Source: Methylocystis silviterrae (GTDB lineage: Bacteria > Pseudomonadota > Alphaproteobacteria > Rhizobiales > Beijerinckiaceae). Taken from it: a stretch of 64,000 bases of DNA. This document shows positions 47,782 to 57,300 of the stretch, in pieces (the first letter of the stretch is position 1; each line of letters opens with the position of its first letter). A model generated the notes under the pieces. The model made no database searches. It was not told the origin of the DNA and saw only the letters and a program-made list of their open reading frames with translations. The translations under genes and the position numbers were made by a program. Where the stretch lies: contig NZ_JABVWW010000012.1 in the NCBI RefSeq assembly GCF_013350005.1, positions 1 through 64,000 of the forward strand. The letters are read 5' to 3'.

Positions 47782-48696
47782 TTACTTCCCCCGCCCGGCC
47801 GCCAGCTCCAGCGCCCGCGCATAGACCTGTCGGCGCGGCTGGCCTGTCGCCGCCGAAACGACGCTTGCCGCGTCCTTCACCGAATGCGCCGTGAGCGCCT
47901 CTTCGATTTTGGCGTCGAGATCGGCGGCCGCGGTCTGCGCCGCGTCGGCGCCGGGCGGGGCGACGAGCAGCACGATCTCGCCCCTTGGCGGCTCCTCTTC
48001 GGCGAGCGTCGCCGCGAGTTCGTCAAGCGTCCCGCGACGGACCGATTCGAACAGCTTGGTCAGTTCGCGGGCGATCGCGGCGTTGCGCTTGCCGAGAATC
48101 GCCGCGCAATCGGCGAGCGTTTCGGCCAGTCGGCGCGGGCTTTCGAAAAACACCAGCGTGCCGGGAATGGGCGCGAGTTCGGCGAGCCGCGCCCGCCGCG
48201 GACCGCTCTTGTGGGGCAGAAACCCCTCGAAGAAGAAGCGGTCGGTCGGCAATCCGGCGACGACCAGCGCCGCCAGCACGGCGGAAGGGCCGGGCACTGA
48301 CGTCACATGCACGCCTTTTTCCAGCGCCTCCTGGACGAGCCGAAGACCCGGATCGGAGACGAGCGGGGTGCCGGCGTCGGAGACGAGCGCGAGCTTCGCC
48401 CCCGCCTCGAGGCGCGCCAGAAGGTGAGGGCGGATCACCCTGGCGTTGTGCTCATGATAGGCGATCAGCGGCGTCGAAATTCCATAATGGGCGAGCAGCG
48501 TCTTGGTGACCCTTGTGTCCTCGGCGACCACGGCGTCCGCCGCGGCGAGGGTGGAGAGCGCGCGAAATGAAACGTCCTTCAGATTGCCGATCGGAGTCGC
48601 GACAAGGTGCAGTCCCGGCTCGATTCTCTCGGCTTCGGCGCGCAGGCCGAAGGCGGTGTAGCTCGCAGCAGGCGGAGAAATGGCCTCGATGGTCAT
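47782..48696 (-). CDS. rsmI: 16S rRNA (cytidine1402-2'-O)-methyltransferase
   Basis: 304 residues, tetrapyrrole-methylase fold. LHLVATPIGNLKDVSFRAL at the N-terminus, VVAEDTRVTKTLLAHYGI, LVSDAGTPLVSDPG (SAM loop) and PSAVLAALVVAGLPTDRFFFEGFLP are the family signatures. It methylates C1402 of 16S rRNA in the decoding centre. Divergent from the LpoA-like lipoprotein gene, the conserved rsmI/lpoA/yraN arrangement. Confidence 0.96.
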   Translation of the reverse strand: MTIEAISPPAASYTAFGLRAEAERIEPGLHLVATPIGNLKDVSFRALSTLAAADAVVAEDTRVTKTLLAHYGISTPLIAYHEHNARVIRPHLLARLEAGAKLALVSDAGTPLVSDPGLRLVQEALEKGVHVTSVPGPSAVLAALVVAGLPTDRFFFEGFLPHKSGPRRARLAELAPIPGTLVFFESPRRLAETLADCAAILGKRNAAIARELTKLFESVRRGTLDELAATLAEEEPPRGEIVLLVAPPGADAAQTAAADLDAKIEEALTAHSVKDAASVVSAATGQPRRQVYARALELAAGRGK

Positions 48697-48875
48697 GCGC
48701 GTCGCTCTTTGTTCGTTTTAAGATACTAGATGTTCGTTTAAGAGGACAAGCGCCAACTGCACGCCAGCCGCAATTCCTCCAAATGGACCGTCTATTGACT
48801 TTCGGCTAGGGACTCGGACCCTTAGCGCGGAATAGCCGCGCCATGGCGGGAGCCCCGGGCGCGCAGGGGGTTTTC

Positions 48876-50105
48876 ATGTCGACATTGTCTTCTCGCGCGC
48901 GCGCCGGCGCGTTCACGCGCGGCGGGGCCGTGACGAAGCGCGCCGCGCTCGTCAGCCTTGCGGCCACGCTCGCCGCCTGCAGTCCCACGAGCGGGCCGTG
49001 GGCGCCTGGCGTGCGCGATCTAAAGCTCAGCGGCGCGACCCAGACCGCCCCCGCGGAAAGCGAGACGATCGGAACAGGCGCGGTGAAAATCGCGCTGATC
49101 GTGCCGCTGACGGGCCCTTCAGGTCCTTCCTCCGTCGGCGCGTCGCTGCTCAACGCAGCAAAGCTCGCCTATGCAGACAGCGGCGCCAATGACGTGACGA
49201 TCCTCGTCAAGGACGATCGCTCGACGCCGTCCGGCGCCGCCGCGGCGACGCAGGCGGCGATCAACGAGGGCGCCGAAGTCGTTCTGGGTCCGGTGTTTGG
49301 CGCCGGCGTCAAGGAGGCCAGCCGCGTCGCGCGCTCCGCCAATAAGCCGATGATCGCCTTTTCGACGGACTCCTCGGCCGCGGGCCGCGGCAGCTATCTG
49401 CTGTCCTTCCCGGTCGAGGGCTATGTCGACCGCGGCGTCAGCTACGCGTCGCAGCACGGCAAGAAATCGATTGCGGCGCTGGTGCCCGAAAACGATTACG
49501 GCACGCTGGCCATGGCGCAGTTCCAGCAGAGCGCCGCGACTTACGGCATTCGCGTGCCGGTCATCGAGCGCTACAAGCCGGGCGCGCCCGGCGATTCCGT
49601 GAAGCGTTTAGCCGCCGTGCGCGATCAGTTCGACGCGCTGTTCATTCCCGAGCAGGCCGAGGCGATGCAGGCGGTGTCGAAAGAGCTCGTGGCGAATGGC
49701 ATCGACTCCAAGAAGGTGCAGATTTTCGGCACCGGCCTGTGGAACGACGCGCGCACGCTGAGCCTGCCGGCGCTGCAGGGCGCCTGGTTCACCGCCCCGG
49801 AGAACGCCGGCTTCAACGCTTTCGCGCAGCGCTACAAGGCCAAATACGGGTCCGACCCGGCGCGCGTCGCGACGCTCGCCTATGACGCCGTGTCGCTCGC
49901 CATCGCGCTGTCGCGCTCGCAAGGATCGCAACGCTATTCGGAAAGCGTGCTGACCAATCCTTCCGGCTTCAACGGCGCCGACGGCGTCTTCCGCTTCAGG
50001 CCGGACGGCGGCAACGAGCGCGGATTGTCGGTGCTGGAGATCGGCGGCGGTTCGGCGAAGATCATCTCGCCCGCGCCGCGTAATTTCACCGGGAATGGGG
50101 CATAG
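48876..50105 (+). CDS. LpoA/YraM-type lipoprotein, penicillin-binding-protein activator domain
   Basis: 409 residues from ATG 48876; a GTG at 48930 (after GGCGGGGCC) would give a shorter, more typical lipoprotein signal. The lipobox is SLAATLAAC. The mature part is a periplasmic-binding fold like the C-domain of E. coli LpoA: KIALIVPLTGPSGPSSVG, GAEVVLGPVFGAGVKEASR, ALVPENDYGTLAMAQF and LAYDAVSLAIALSR. Synteny with rsmI and yraN supports a role in peptidoglycan synthesis. The N-terminal helical domain of E. coli LpoA is missing. Confidence 0.85.
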   Translation: MSTLSSRARAGAFTRGGAVTKRAALVSLAATLAACSPTSGPWAPGVRDLKLSGATQTAPAESETIGTGAVKIALIVPLTGPSGPSSVGASLLNAAKLAYADSGANDVTILVKDDRSTPSGAAAATQAAINEGAEVVLGPVFGAGVKEASRVARSANKPMIAFSTDSSAAGRGSYLLSFPVEGYVDRGVSYASQHGKKSIAALVPENDYGTLAMAQFQQSAATYGIRVPVIERYKPGAPGDSVKRLAAVRDQFDALFIPEQAEAMQAVSKELVANGIDSKKVQIFGTGLWNDARTLSLPALQGAWFTAPENAGFNAFAQRYKAKYGSDPARVATLAYDAVSLAIALSRSQGSQRYSESVLTNPSGFNGADGVFRFRPDGGNERGLSVLEIGGGSAKIISPAPRNFTGNGA

Positions 50106-50205
50106 CTCTTCGCAGCGGCCACTGTTCAACCCCCTGTTCAAGAGGGGGCGCGCTTCCTTCTCCCCCAGAAAGAAGGTGGCCCGGCCAAAGGGCGTCCGCT
50201 AGGAC

Positions 50206-50229
50206 GCCCGTCGCAAGCGACGGGCTTTT
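50206..50229 (+). terminator. Intrinsic terminator after the LpoA-like gene
   Basis: GCCCGTCG-CAAG-CGACGGGC is a perfect 8-bp stem followed by TTTT. A second hairpin (gggcgtccgctaggacgccc) sits just before it. It is about 100 bp after the stop. Confidence 0.8.
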
Positions 50230-50273
50230 GCCGGGTCGGATGAGGGGCTGCGCGCAAATCGTCGTGAGGGGAA

Positions 50274-50321
50274 CCCCTCACCCGGCTGCTTCGCAGCCAC
50301 CCTCTCCCTATGGGAGAGGGT
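50274..50321. repeat. Single repeat of the CCCTCTCCC family at the glyS 3' end
   Basis: cccctcacccggctgcttcgcagcc...ccctctccc...gggagaggg matches, in inverted orientation, the copy at 20497-20546. It overlaps the final base of the glyS reading frame boundary at 50321. Confidence 0.7.
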
Positions 50322-52498
50322 TACGCTGTCCCGGTCTCTCCCGCGATCTTGCCGAAATCGGCGACGCCCATCATCACGCGGCGCAGTTCGGCGAGGAGGC
50401 GCAGGCGGTTGAGGCGCAGATCGGCGTTGTCGGCGTTGACCGTCACATCGTCGAAGAAGACGTCGACCGGCTCGCGAAGCTTTGACAGCGCGCGCATGGC
50501 GCCGGCGAAATCTTCCTTCGTAAGATGCTCCGCCGTCTCTTCGCGCGCGCGGGCGATGGCGGCGGCAAGCTTATGCTCTTGCGGCTCGATGCGCAGGTTT
50601 GGCGCATGGCGCTGCGCATAGGCGTCCGGCCCGTCCTTCTTCTCTTCGGCTTTCAGGATGTTGCTGGCGCGCTTATAGCCGGCGAGCAGGTTTTTTCCGT
50701 CGTCGGTCGCAAGGAATGTGTCGAGCGCCTCGACTTTGCGCGTGATCATGAGCAGATCGTCCTGTAGCGGCGCGCCTGTCGCTTGCTCCTCACCGGAGTC
50801 GGCGAAAGCGACGGCGCCAAGCGCCGCATCTATCAGATCGTGTCGCGCCCCCTTGTCGCGCAAGTAGACCTTCAGCCGATCGATGAAAAATTCGAGAAGG
50901 TCCACCGCGACGTCATGCCCGGACTTGTTCCGGGCATCCACGCCCTTACGCTGCGCGTGGATGGCCGGGACAAGCCCGGCCATGACGCCGTGAAGCGATA
51001 GCCTCAACTCATTCTCCAGCGCGATCCTGATTACGCCCAAAACCGCTCTGCGCAGCGCGTAAGGGTCCTTGCTGCCCGTCGGCTTTTCGTCGATCGCCCA
51101 GAAACCCACGAGCGTGTCGAGCTTGTCGGCGAGCGCCACCGCGATCGATACGGGATCGGTCGGGATGCGGTCGTTCGGTCCCTGCGGCTTGTAATGGTCC
51201 TCGATCGCTGCGGCGACGCTGGCGTCCTCGCCTTGCGCGCTGGCGTAATAGCGGCCCATCAGACCCTGCAGTTCGGGAAATTCTCCAACCATTTCGGAGA
51301 CGAGATCCGCCTTGCAGAGCGTCGCCGCGCGTTCCGCGAGAAAAGCGTCGGCGCCGACGATCGGCGCAAGCTCCTTCGCCAGCGCTGCGATGCGTTTCAC
51401 GCGCTCGCCCTGCGTCCCGAGCTTTTCATGAAAGACGATGGCGTCGAGCTTCGGCAGACGCTCTTCGAGCCTCGCCTTGAGGTCGGTCTCATAGAAGAAT
51501 TTCGCGTCAGACAGACGCGCGGCGATGACGCGCTCATTGCCGCCGACGACCGTCGCGCCGCCGTCGGAGGCTTCTATGTTCGAGACGAGGATGAAGCGAT
51601 TGGTGAGCGCGTCGTCCTTGCGCAGCACGAAACATTTCTGGTTCACGCGGATCGTTGCGCGGATCACTTCCGGCGGAATGGCGAGGAAGCTCTCGTCGAA
51701 CTTGCCCATGAGCGTCACCGGCCATTCGACGAGGCCGGCGACTTCATCGAGCAGGGCAGGGTCTTCGACAAGCTCCAGCCCTTGCGCGAAGGCGAGATCC
51801 TTCGCGTCATGCAGAATGATGTCGCGCCGACGCGCCGGATCGATCACGACTTTGGCGCGCTCGAGCGAGAGCGCATAATCCTCGAAGCGCTTCACGCGAA
51901 TGGGCTGCGGCGCCAGGAAGCGATGGCCGTGGGTCACATTGCCCGACGCGATTCCGTCGACCCCGAAGCGGACGATTTCGGGAGATTCCGTCTCCGGTCC
52001 GAAGGTCGCCACAATGGAATGGAGCGGCCGCACCCAGCGTAGCGAATCCCCGCGCTCGGACGCCGCGCCCCAGCGCATCGATTTCGGCCAGGGAAAGCTC
52101 TTGACGATCGTCGGCAGAATTTCAGCGAGAACGTCGATCGTCTCCGCGCCGGCGCGCTCGATGACCGCGACATAGAACTCGCCCTTTTTCGGGTCCTTCG
52201 CGATCTTCGCCTGATCGAGCGAGGCGAGGCCGGCGCTTTTCAGAAACCCGGCGATCGCCGCCTCCGGCGCGCCGACGCGCGGGCCTTTGCGCTCTTCGCG
52301 CAGGTCCGGCTGGCGCGACGGCAGGCCCACCACTTGCAGCGCGAGACGGCGCGGCGTGGCGTAGGCGGCGGCGCCTTCGTAAGTCAGACCGCGATCGACA
52401 AGCGCATTGGTGACGAGCCGCTTCAGATCGTCAGCCGCCTGCCGTTGCATGCGCGCCGGAATTTCTTCGGAGAAAAGTTCGAGAAGGAGATCGGACAT
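50321..52498 (-). CDS. glyS: Glycyl-tRNA synthetase beta subunit with a 25-residue palindromic insertion
   Basis: 725 residues, somewhat over the usual about 690-700. Standard start [18 protein letters not shown], then [20 protein letters not shown], the HD-like domain and the C-terminal anticodon-binding part ([20 protein letters not shown]). It pairs with GlyQ to charge tRNA-Gly; glyQ is not adjacent here. Between ENELRLSL and [15 protein letters not shown] the protein contains [19 protein letters not shown] followed by NKSGHD, encoded by the 75-bp palindrome at 50912-50986. This stretch has no place in the family and is best read as an in-frame element insertion. Confidence 0.95.
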   Translation of the reverse strand: MSDLLLELFSEEIPARMQRQAADDLKRLVTNALVDRGLTYEGAAAYATPRRLALQVVGLPSRQPDLREERKGPRVGAPEAAIAGFLKSAGLASLDQAKIAKDPKKGEFYVAVIERAGAETIDVLAEILPTIVKSFPWPKSMRWGAASERGDSLRWVRPLHSIVATFGPETESPEIVRFGVDGIASGNVTHGHRFLAPQPIRVKRFEDYALSLERAKVVIDPARRRDIILHDAKDLAFAQGLELVEDPALLDEVAGLVEWPVTLMGKFDESFLAIPPEVIRATIRVNQKCFVLRKDDALTNRFILVSNIEASDGGATVVGGNERVIAARLSDAKFFYETDLKARLEERLPKLDAIVFHEKLGTQGERVKRIAALAKELAPIVGADAFLAERAATLCKADLVSEMVGEFPELQGLMGRYYASAQGEDASVAAAIEDHYKPQGPNDRIPTDPVSIAVALADKLDTLVGFWAIDEKPTGSKDPYALRRAVLGVIRIALENELRLSLHGVMAGLVPAIHAQRKGVDARNKSGHDVAVDLLEFFIDRLKVYLRDKGARHDLIDAALGAVAFADSGEEQATGAPLQDDLLMITRKVEALDTFLATDDGKNLLAGYKRASNILKAEEKKDGPDAYAQRHAPNLRIEPQEHKLAAAIARAREETAEHLTKEDFAGAMRALSKLREPVDVFFDDVTVNADNADLRLNRLRLLAELRRVMMGVADFGKIAGETGTA
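50912..50986. repeat. In-frame 75-bp palindromic element inside glyS
   Basis: gtcatgcccggacttgttcc... (50912) is the reverse complement, with about 4 differences over 32 bases, of the end ...acaagcccggccatgac (50986). Length is exactly 25 codons. Both strands are stop-free in the relevant frame and encode nearly the same peptide: [11 protein letters not shown] on the glyS strand and [11 protein letters not shown] on the other. The pattern recalls the Rickettsia palindromic elements found inside genes. Confidence 0.85.
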
Positions 52499-52826
52499 TG
52501 CGCTTTTATGCTCTGCGCCTCATTCCCTCCGCCCGGTGCGGAAGACATGCGCCTCGGTTTATTCACCCTCCCCTTGAGGGGGAGGGTCGGACTGCGAAGC
52601 AGTCCGGGGTGGGGTGAAAGCAGAGCTTTCATTCGGACGCTCGTACAGCGCGCCGCATATTGTGTCGAGCGCGCGCGTGGGGGTCGTCACCCCACCCCGC
52701 GCCTTCGGCGCGAGCCTCCCCCAATCAAAGTCGGCTGTTGCCGACTTTGATTATTTTACAAAAACGCAAACCGGGAACACCCGGTTTGCAAGGGGAGGGT
52801 GGAGGCGCGCGCTCGTCTGAAATATC
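52499..52826. repeat. Hairpin-rich intergenic block between trxB and glyS
   Basis: 328 bp without a gene. It has outer inverted arms (caccctccccttgagggggagggt near 52564 and aaggggagggtgga near 52790; ggggtgggg near 52607 and caccccacccc near 52688), a perfect 13-bp hairpin at 52723-52752 (aatcaaagtcggc...gccgactttgatt), and a 10-bp hairpin at 52766-52789. The ends look like one composite element. Confidence 0.75.
52760..52789 (-). terminator. Intrinsic terminator downstream of trxB
   Basis: On the minus strand GCAAACCGGG-TGTT-CCCGGTTTGC forms a 10-bp stem followed by GTTTTTG. It lies about 40 bp after the trxB stop. Confidence 0.75.
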
Positions 52827-53789
52827 TCAGGCGATTTCCTTGACCGCCGACTTCGGCGCCTCGAGCAGAAATTTCTCGACTTCGAGCGCCGCCATGCAGC
52901 CGAGGCCCGCCGCGGTGACGGCCTGGCGATAGACTTCGTCGGCGACGTCGCCGGCGGCGTAGACGCCCGGCATGCTGGTGCGCGTCGATCCGGGCTCGAC
53001 GGCGATGTAGCCGGACGGTTTGATCGTCAACTGGCCGCGGAAAAGTTCGGAAGCCGGCGAATGGCCGATCGCGATGAAGACGCCATCCGCTTCAAGCGTG
53101 TGGATCGCGCCGGTTGCGACATTCTTGACGCGCGCCCCGGTGACGCTCAGCGGGTTCTCGTCGCCGACGATTTCGTCGACGACGTGATTGAAGAGAACCG
53201 AGACGTTTTCCTGCGCCAGCAGACGCTTCACCAAGACGCGCTCGCTGCGGAATTCGTCGCGGCGGTGGATGATCGTCACATGCGACGCGAGATTTGAAAG
53301 ATACAGCGCCTCTTCGACCGCGCTGTTGCCGCCGCCGACGACAAGCACTTTCTTGCCGCGAAAGAAAAATCCGTCACAGGTCGCGCAGGCGGAGACGCCG
53401 AAGCCCTTGAACCTTTCCTCGCTCGGCAGACCCAGCCACTTCGCCTTGGCGCCAGTGGCGATGATCAGCGATTCGCAGGTGTATGACTTGCCCGAATCTC
53501 CGGTGAGCCTGAACGGCCGCTCGTCGAGATGCGCCTCGACAATGTGATCTGAGACGAGCTTCGTCCCGACATGTTCGGCTTGCAGGCGCATCTGCTCCAT
53601 GAGCCAGGGCCCTTGGATCGGCTCGGCGAAACCGGGATAATTTTCGACCTCGGTCGTGATCATGAGCTGGCCGCCCTGATCGAAGCCGGCGATGAGCATC
53701 GGCTCGAGCAGCGCGCGGGCGGCGTAGATCGCCGCCGTATAGCCGGCCGGACCGGAGCCGATGATGATGACGCGCGCATGCTGCGGCAT
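52827..53789 (-). CDS. trxB: Thioredoxin reductase
   Basis: 320 residues. FAD loop IIGSGPAGYTAAIYAARA, redox-active Cys135-Ala-Thr-Cys138 in SACATCDGFFFRGKKV, NADPH loop VVGGGNSAVEEALYLSNL, and the C-terminal FAD segment GVYAAGDVADEVYRQAVTAAG. It reduces thioredoxin with NADPH. Single gene with its own terminator. Confidence 0.97.
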   Translation of the reverse strand: MPQHARVIIIGSGPAGYTAAIYAARALLEPMLIAGFDQGGQLMITTEVENYPGFAEPIQGPWLMEQMRLQAEHVGTKLVSDHIVEAHLDERPFRLTGDSGKSYTCESLIIATGAKAKWLGLPSEERFKGFGVSACATCDGFFFRGKKVLVVGGGNSAVEEALYLSNLASHVTIIHRRDEFRSERVLVKRLLAQENVSVLFNHVVDEIVGDENPLSVTGARVKNVATGAIHTLEADGVFIAIGHSPASELFRGQLTIKPSGYIAVEPGSTRTSMPGVYAAGDVADEVYRQAVTAAGLGCMAALEVEKFLLEAPKSAVKEIA

Positions 53790-53878
53790 GAGGTGGCCTC
53801 GCGAGTGAAGACGCCCGCAATCTAGCCATTATCAGCGTCGCCGCAACCGCTTGGCCGGCCGCCGCGTGGAAGTCCGGC

Positions 53879-54298
53879 TTACCAGCCCCAGCCGCCATCG
53901 CCGCCCCAGCCCGGGCAGACGTTCATCCATTGGCGTCGCCAGCCCCAATGGGTCCACACCCGGCGGATCTGATAGCAGTCGCCATAGCCGGCGGTGGCGT
54001 AGCTGGGCCAGCCCCAACCAACGCCCGCGCCGTATCCCGGCGAATAGGCGGGCAGGTCTGTGCGGTAATAGCTCCAGCCCCAAGGCTGGCCCCAGCCCAC
54101 CGGCCGGCCTGGGCCGGCACGGCCGCCCCAACGGCCGGCCCAGTGGACGCCGGGCAGTATCGCGCCTTGGAAGCCGCCGCCGCCCCAGCCGAAGCCGCGC
54201 CATCCGTCCCATCGCTGCGCCTGCGAGGCGCCGGAATGGGCCATCAAGCCAATGAGCAGAGCGCCGGTCGCGGCCGCCGCTTTGATTACTTTAGACAT
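53879..54298 (-). CDS. Secreted Gly/Trp-rich protein, paralogue 1
   Basis: 139 residues; ATG preceded by GGAGCTGGAG. Signal peptide (KAAAATGALLIGLMAHSGASQA) and a mature part built of Gly, Trp, Pro and aromatic residues. The C-terminal block GYGDCYQIRRVWTHWGWRRQ, then WMNVCPGWGG, is shared with the neighbour at 54382 and holds two conserved Cys. It resembles proteins annotated as sulphur-globule-like, but function is not shown by sequence. Confidence 0.75.
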   Translation of the reverse strand: MSKVIKAAAATGALLIGLMAHSGASQAQRWDGWRGFGWGGGGFQGAILPGVHWAGRWGGRAGPGRPVGWGQPWGWSYYRTDLPAYSPGYGAGVGWGWPSYATAGYGDCYQIRRVWTHWGWRRQWMNVCPGWGGDGGWGW

Positions 54299-54319
54299 CT
54301 CCAGCTCCTCTCCCGATGC

Positions 54320-54347
54320 AAAAACGCCCTCCCAGACCGGGAGGGCG
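54320..54347 (-). terminator. Intrinsic terminator between the two Gly/Trp-rich genes
   Basis: On the minus strand CGCCCTCCC and GGGAGGGCG form a 9-bp stem around a 5-base loop, followed by TTTTT. It ends the transcript of the upstream paralogue (54382-54999), so the downstream paralogue needs its own promoter or readthrough. Confidence 0.85.
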
Positions 54348-54381
54348 CGTGTGTTTCAAATGCCGACGCGAAGCGATCGGC

Positions 54382-54999
54382 TTACCAGCCCCAACCGGTG
54401 TTCCAGCCGCCCCAACCGCCGCCCCAGCCGGAGCAGACGTTCACCCACTGGGGCCGCCAACCCCAATTGGTCCACACGCTGCGAAGCTGGTAGCAGCCGC
54501 CGTAGCCGATGTTGGAATAATAGGACGAACCCCAACCCAAGCCATATCCGGCGCCGATCAGGCCCGCGCCATACCACGGCCAATAGGAGCGCGCCCACGG
54601 ACGTCGCCAGCCCCATCCGCCGCCCCAACCGCCGATCATAGGCCTGCCCCAGCCGCCGCCCCAGCCGGCGCGGCGCCATCCGCCGCCCCAGCCGGCGCCG
54701 CGCCAGCCGCCGCCGCCCCAGCCGCCTCTAAAGCCCCCGCCGGGCAGAACCGCGCCACGGAAGCCGCCGCCGAAACCGCCGCCCCTGAAGCCGCCAAATC
54801 CGCCGCCAAATCCGCCGCCAAGTCCGCCGCCGTGTCCGCCGCCGAAGCCGCCGCCTCTGAATCCGCCGAAACCGCCGCCGCCGAACCCGCCGCCTCGGCC
54901 GCCAAAGCCGCCCCTTTGCGCCTCAGCGACGCCCGTATGGGCCAGCAACCCGATAACCAGCGCGGCCGTCGCGACCGCCGTCTTGACCGATTGAGACAT
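54382..54999 (-). CDS. Secreted Gly/Trp-rich protein, paralogue 2
   Basis: 205 residues; ATG preceded by AGGAGCTGGAA. Signal peptide (TAVATAALVIGLLAHTGVAEA), then a long Gly-Phe-rich repeat zone (FGGxGGGFGGG units, residues 30-75), a Trp-Gly zone and the shared C-terminal block GYGGCYQLRSVWTNWGWRPQ, then WVNVCSGWGG. Same architecture as the gene at 53879 with an expanded glycine section; the two arose by tandem duplication. Confidence 0.78.
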   Translation of the reverse strand: MSQSVKTAVATAALVIGLLAHTGVAEAQRGGFGGRGGGFGGGGFGGFRGGGFGGGHGGGLGGGFGGGFGGFRGGGFGGGFRGAVLPGGGFRGGWGGGGWRGAGWGGGWRRAGWGGGWGRPMIGGWGGGWGWRRPWARSYWPWYGAGLIGAGYGLGWGSSYYSNIGYGGCYQLRSVWTNWGWRPQWVNVCSGWGGGWGGWNTGWGW

Positions 55000-55423
55000 T
55001 TCCAGCTCCTGATCGTGGTCTCAACAAGTTGCGCTGGCGGGCGAAAATCCATGCGCGGTCCTGCCGCTCAAAATTCGCCGCCAACCCCGCCAACGTCACT
55101 AAATCGCGCGCGGCGCACGCACTTCAAGAAGCTCTGCCTTCGACGCTTGAGCAGGGGGCGGAGTCTCCTGCTGAAAATAGTTTGGAAGTGTTGCGCTTAT
55201 GTCACAGACATAAAAGACGTTTCTACGCGCAGAGCAGTCATGTCTGTCAAAGACAAGAATAAGCAGTAATGGAACAATGTTAGTTTAAGCGCGGCTTCAT
55301 AATTTTTGAAGTGTTCAGCAACGGGCCGCGTGGCGATTTTGATCTCGCCATTGTTTGGTCACGAGCGATTTCTATTGGCGACGGATCTGCGGAGTCGCTT
55401 GCGGCCTTTGCAAGGAGAATGTT
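55000..55423. other. 424-bp intergenic region, no gene seen
   Basis: Separates the divergent Gly/Trp-rich gene and rlpA. AT content is higher than the surroundings from about 55180 (tgtcacagacataaaagacg, aatgttagtttaagc, cataatttttgaag), as expected for promoters. No ORF of credible composition, RNA gene or repeat was recognised. Confidence 0.5.
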
Positions 55424-55774
55424 GTGAAAAAGTTTGTGTCCGGAGTTCTGGCCCTTGGCGCCGTCAGCCTATTCGCGTCCACGGCGACGAAAGCGGGTGA
55501 ATGGGTCGGCCAAGCGTCCTATTACGCGCACAGGGGGCGCACGGCGAGCGGCGCGCATGTCGGCGCGCTGACGGCCGCCCATCGGACATTGCCGTTCGGA
55601 TCGAAGGTGCGCGTGACCAATTTGCGCAACAATCGTTCGATCGTCGTCACGGTGAACGATCGCGGGCCGTTTACGCGCGGCCGGGTTATTGATGTCTCAG
55701 TCGCGGCCGCGGACAGCCTCGGTTTCAGATCGGCGGGCGTCGCACATGTCAGGGTGGAGCAGGTTGCGAACTAA
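55424..55774 (+). CDS. rlpA: RlpA-family septal ring protein (double-psi beta-barrel)
   Basis: 116 residues from GTG 55424, set by AAGGAG 6 bases upstream; the ATG at 55355 lacks a site. Signal peptide ([24 protein letters not shown]). DPBB domain: [54 protein letters not shown], which includes the Asp of the lytic-transglycosylase site. A short form with no SPOR domain and no lipobox. Its stop overlaps the convergent gene at 55771 by 4 bp. Confidence 0.88.
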   Translation: MKKFVSGVLALGAVSLFASTATKAGEWVGQASYYAHRGRTASGAHVGALTAAHRTLPFGSKVRVTNLRNNRSIVVTVNDRGPFTRGRVIDVSVAAADSLGFRSAGVAHVRVEQVAN

Positions 55775-56619
55775 TATCGCCACCAGAATGCGCTGATCAG
55801 ACCGCGCTCGGCGGGCGAGTTGACGCCCCCGATCGCGGCGATAGCGCCGATCTGCAACGAAAGCGACGCGGTCACGTCGTAGACCGCGCTCAGCTGAAAT
55901 TTCTGCGCGGCGACGACGCCCGCCGGGCCGCCTCTCGGCGCAAAGGCGGAGAAGCTTTGGGCGAGAAGCAGGATCGGGGGCAGGGGGCGCAGTCCGGCGG
56001 TGAGGTCGGCGCGGATCTCATCGCCATTCTGTCCGCGCGACCGATACCCCAGCTGCGCGTCGACAAAGCCGGGAAAGCCGAAAAGCTCGAAGGGCCGGCC
56101 AACAAGCAGCCGCAGGTCGGCCTGCAGGGGATCGCGCATATCGAGGAATCGCCGCGCGGCCGGGGAGGCCGCACGCACCCCCGCCTGCAGCGAGACGATG
56201 TAATCGCCCCAGGTGAAGAGTAGCGTCCGCGCGCCGAGCGCGCCTAATCCGAGGCCTTCATAGCGTGCGCCCGGCGGTCCTTGGAGCGATAGCGGCAGGC
56301 CGGCCTTGGCTTCCTCGATGAGCAGGTTGAGATGGTCGTAGGACCCTGCGGCGCCGCGGAAATTCATATAGCCGCCTTCGGCGACGATCGTCAGCCAGTC
56401 GAACAGGCCGTGCTCGACGTATACGCGCGTCTCGAACTTACGATAGGAGGGCGTCTGGATCAGTCGGCCCTTGGCGTCATAGGCTTTGCGCGCGTCGGCG
56501 AAGGTCGTGGTGACGATCGCCTGTCCTGCGCCGGGCGGCATGAGCCAAGCGCCAGCAAAGGCCGACCGCGCCGCAACGACCCAAAAGCAAAAAACAATGA
56601 AAATCGCCAAGACACGCAT
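55771..56619 (-). CDS. Putative outer-membrane beta-barrel protein
   Basis: 282 residues. Signal peptide ([16 protein letters not shown], then GAWLMPPG). The mature part has many alternating strands ([80 protein letters not shown]) and ends with AFWWRY, an aromatic C-terminus as expected for BAM-inserted barrels. Specific family not recognised. Confidence 0.65.
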   Translation of the reverse strand: MRVLAIFIVFCFWVVAARSAFAGAWLMPPGAGQAIVTTTFADARKAYDAKGRLIQTPSYRKFETRVYVEHGLFDWLTIVAEGGYMNFRGAAGSYDHLNLLIEEAKAGLPLSLQGPPGARYEGLGLGALGARTLLFTWGDYIVSLQAGVRAASPAARRFLDMRDPLQADLRLLVGRPFELFGFPGFVDAQLGYRSRGQNGDEIRADLTAGLRPLPPILLLAQSFSAFAPRGGPAGVVAAQKFQLSAVYDVTASLSLQIGAIAAIGGVNSPAERGLISAFWWRY

Positions 56620-56727
56620 GAGACACGCATGGCGTCACGCACAGGAACCCGACCGCCGCCGATCGGCCGCGGGCCTTACAATGCAATGATAAGAGCGATG
56701 CGCGCTGTTGACAATCGACGGCTGCGC

Positions 56728-57300
56728 TTATGCTCCCACATGCGCATGCACGTCGCGGCCGCCGTGGCGCTGCATGATTTCCATCGCCGCGCGTTCGCGC
56801 TCGTCGTTCCAGACGCGGGCCCAAAGCAGCAGTCCGCCATGCTTCAACTGCGACTGCGCCCATTTGGTCTGGCGATCGCCGACGAGCTTCGAAGCCAGCA
56901 GGCCCAAAATGCCGGCTGCGCCGCCGGTCAGCAGTCCAACTGCGATGGCGCTGGTCAGCGACAGGCCCCAGGCAAGCGTTACTCCCGCGCCGATGAAGGC
57001 GCCGACGTAGAACAGCACGCCGACGATCGAGGCCTTGCCGATATTGAGCGACTCGCTGTCGATGTAAGGCGTGCGCGGCGCTCTGGGGCTATCTTCAAGC
57101 GAGTCGGCGCTCACGTCCGTGTCGCCGAGCTTTTCGCGCACTTTGTCCTCTTCGGCGAGAAGGCTGATCTCCGAGCGGTCGAAACCGCCGGTGAGAAGAT
57201 CGTCGATCGCCGACTGCAGTGTGTCGACGGTGTCGAACAGGCCGACGACCTCGCGCAGCTCATGGCGTTCTTCAGGGGTGGTGGCTCTCTTCGCGTCCAT
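56728..57300 (-). CDS. Membrane protein with stress-protein-like N-terminus
   Basis: 190 residues from ATG 57300, after GCAGGAGCAAG; the frame to 57567 runs through a repeat and is rejected. The N-terminal part VVGLFDTVDTLQSAIDDL, LTGGFDRSEISLLAEED resembles the general-stress GSP17M/YflT-type domain. A Gly-rich membrane hairpin (VGVLFYVGAFIGAGVTLAWG ... GLLTGGAAGILGLLAS) follows, then a soluble tail rich in His and Arg. Specific family uncertain. Confidence 0.7.
   Translation of the reverse strand: MDAKRATTPEERHELREVVGLFDTVDTLQSAIDDLLTGGFDRSEISLLAEEDKVREKLGDTDVSADSLEDSPRAPRTPYIDSESLNIGKASIVGVLFYVGAFIGAGVTLAWGLSLTSAIAVGLLTGGAAGILGLLASKLVGDRQTKWAQSQLKHGGLLLWARVWNDERERAAMEIMQRHGGRDVHAHVGA

Noticed and set aside
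54316..55269. 317-codon Ala/Pro-rich plus-strand ORF
   Set aside because: It is antisense to the Gly/Trp-rich gene. GGN glycine codons read backwards give Ala/Pro runs. The sense gene has a signal peptide, ribosome site and terminator.
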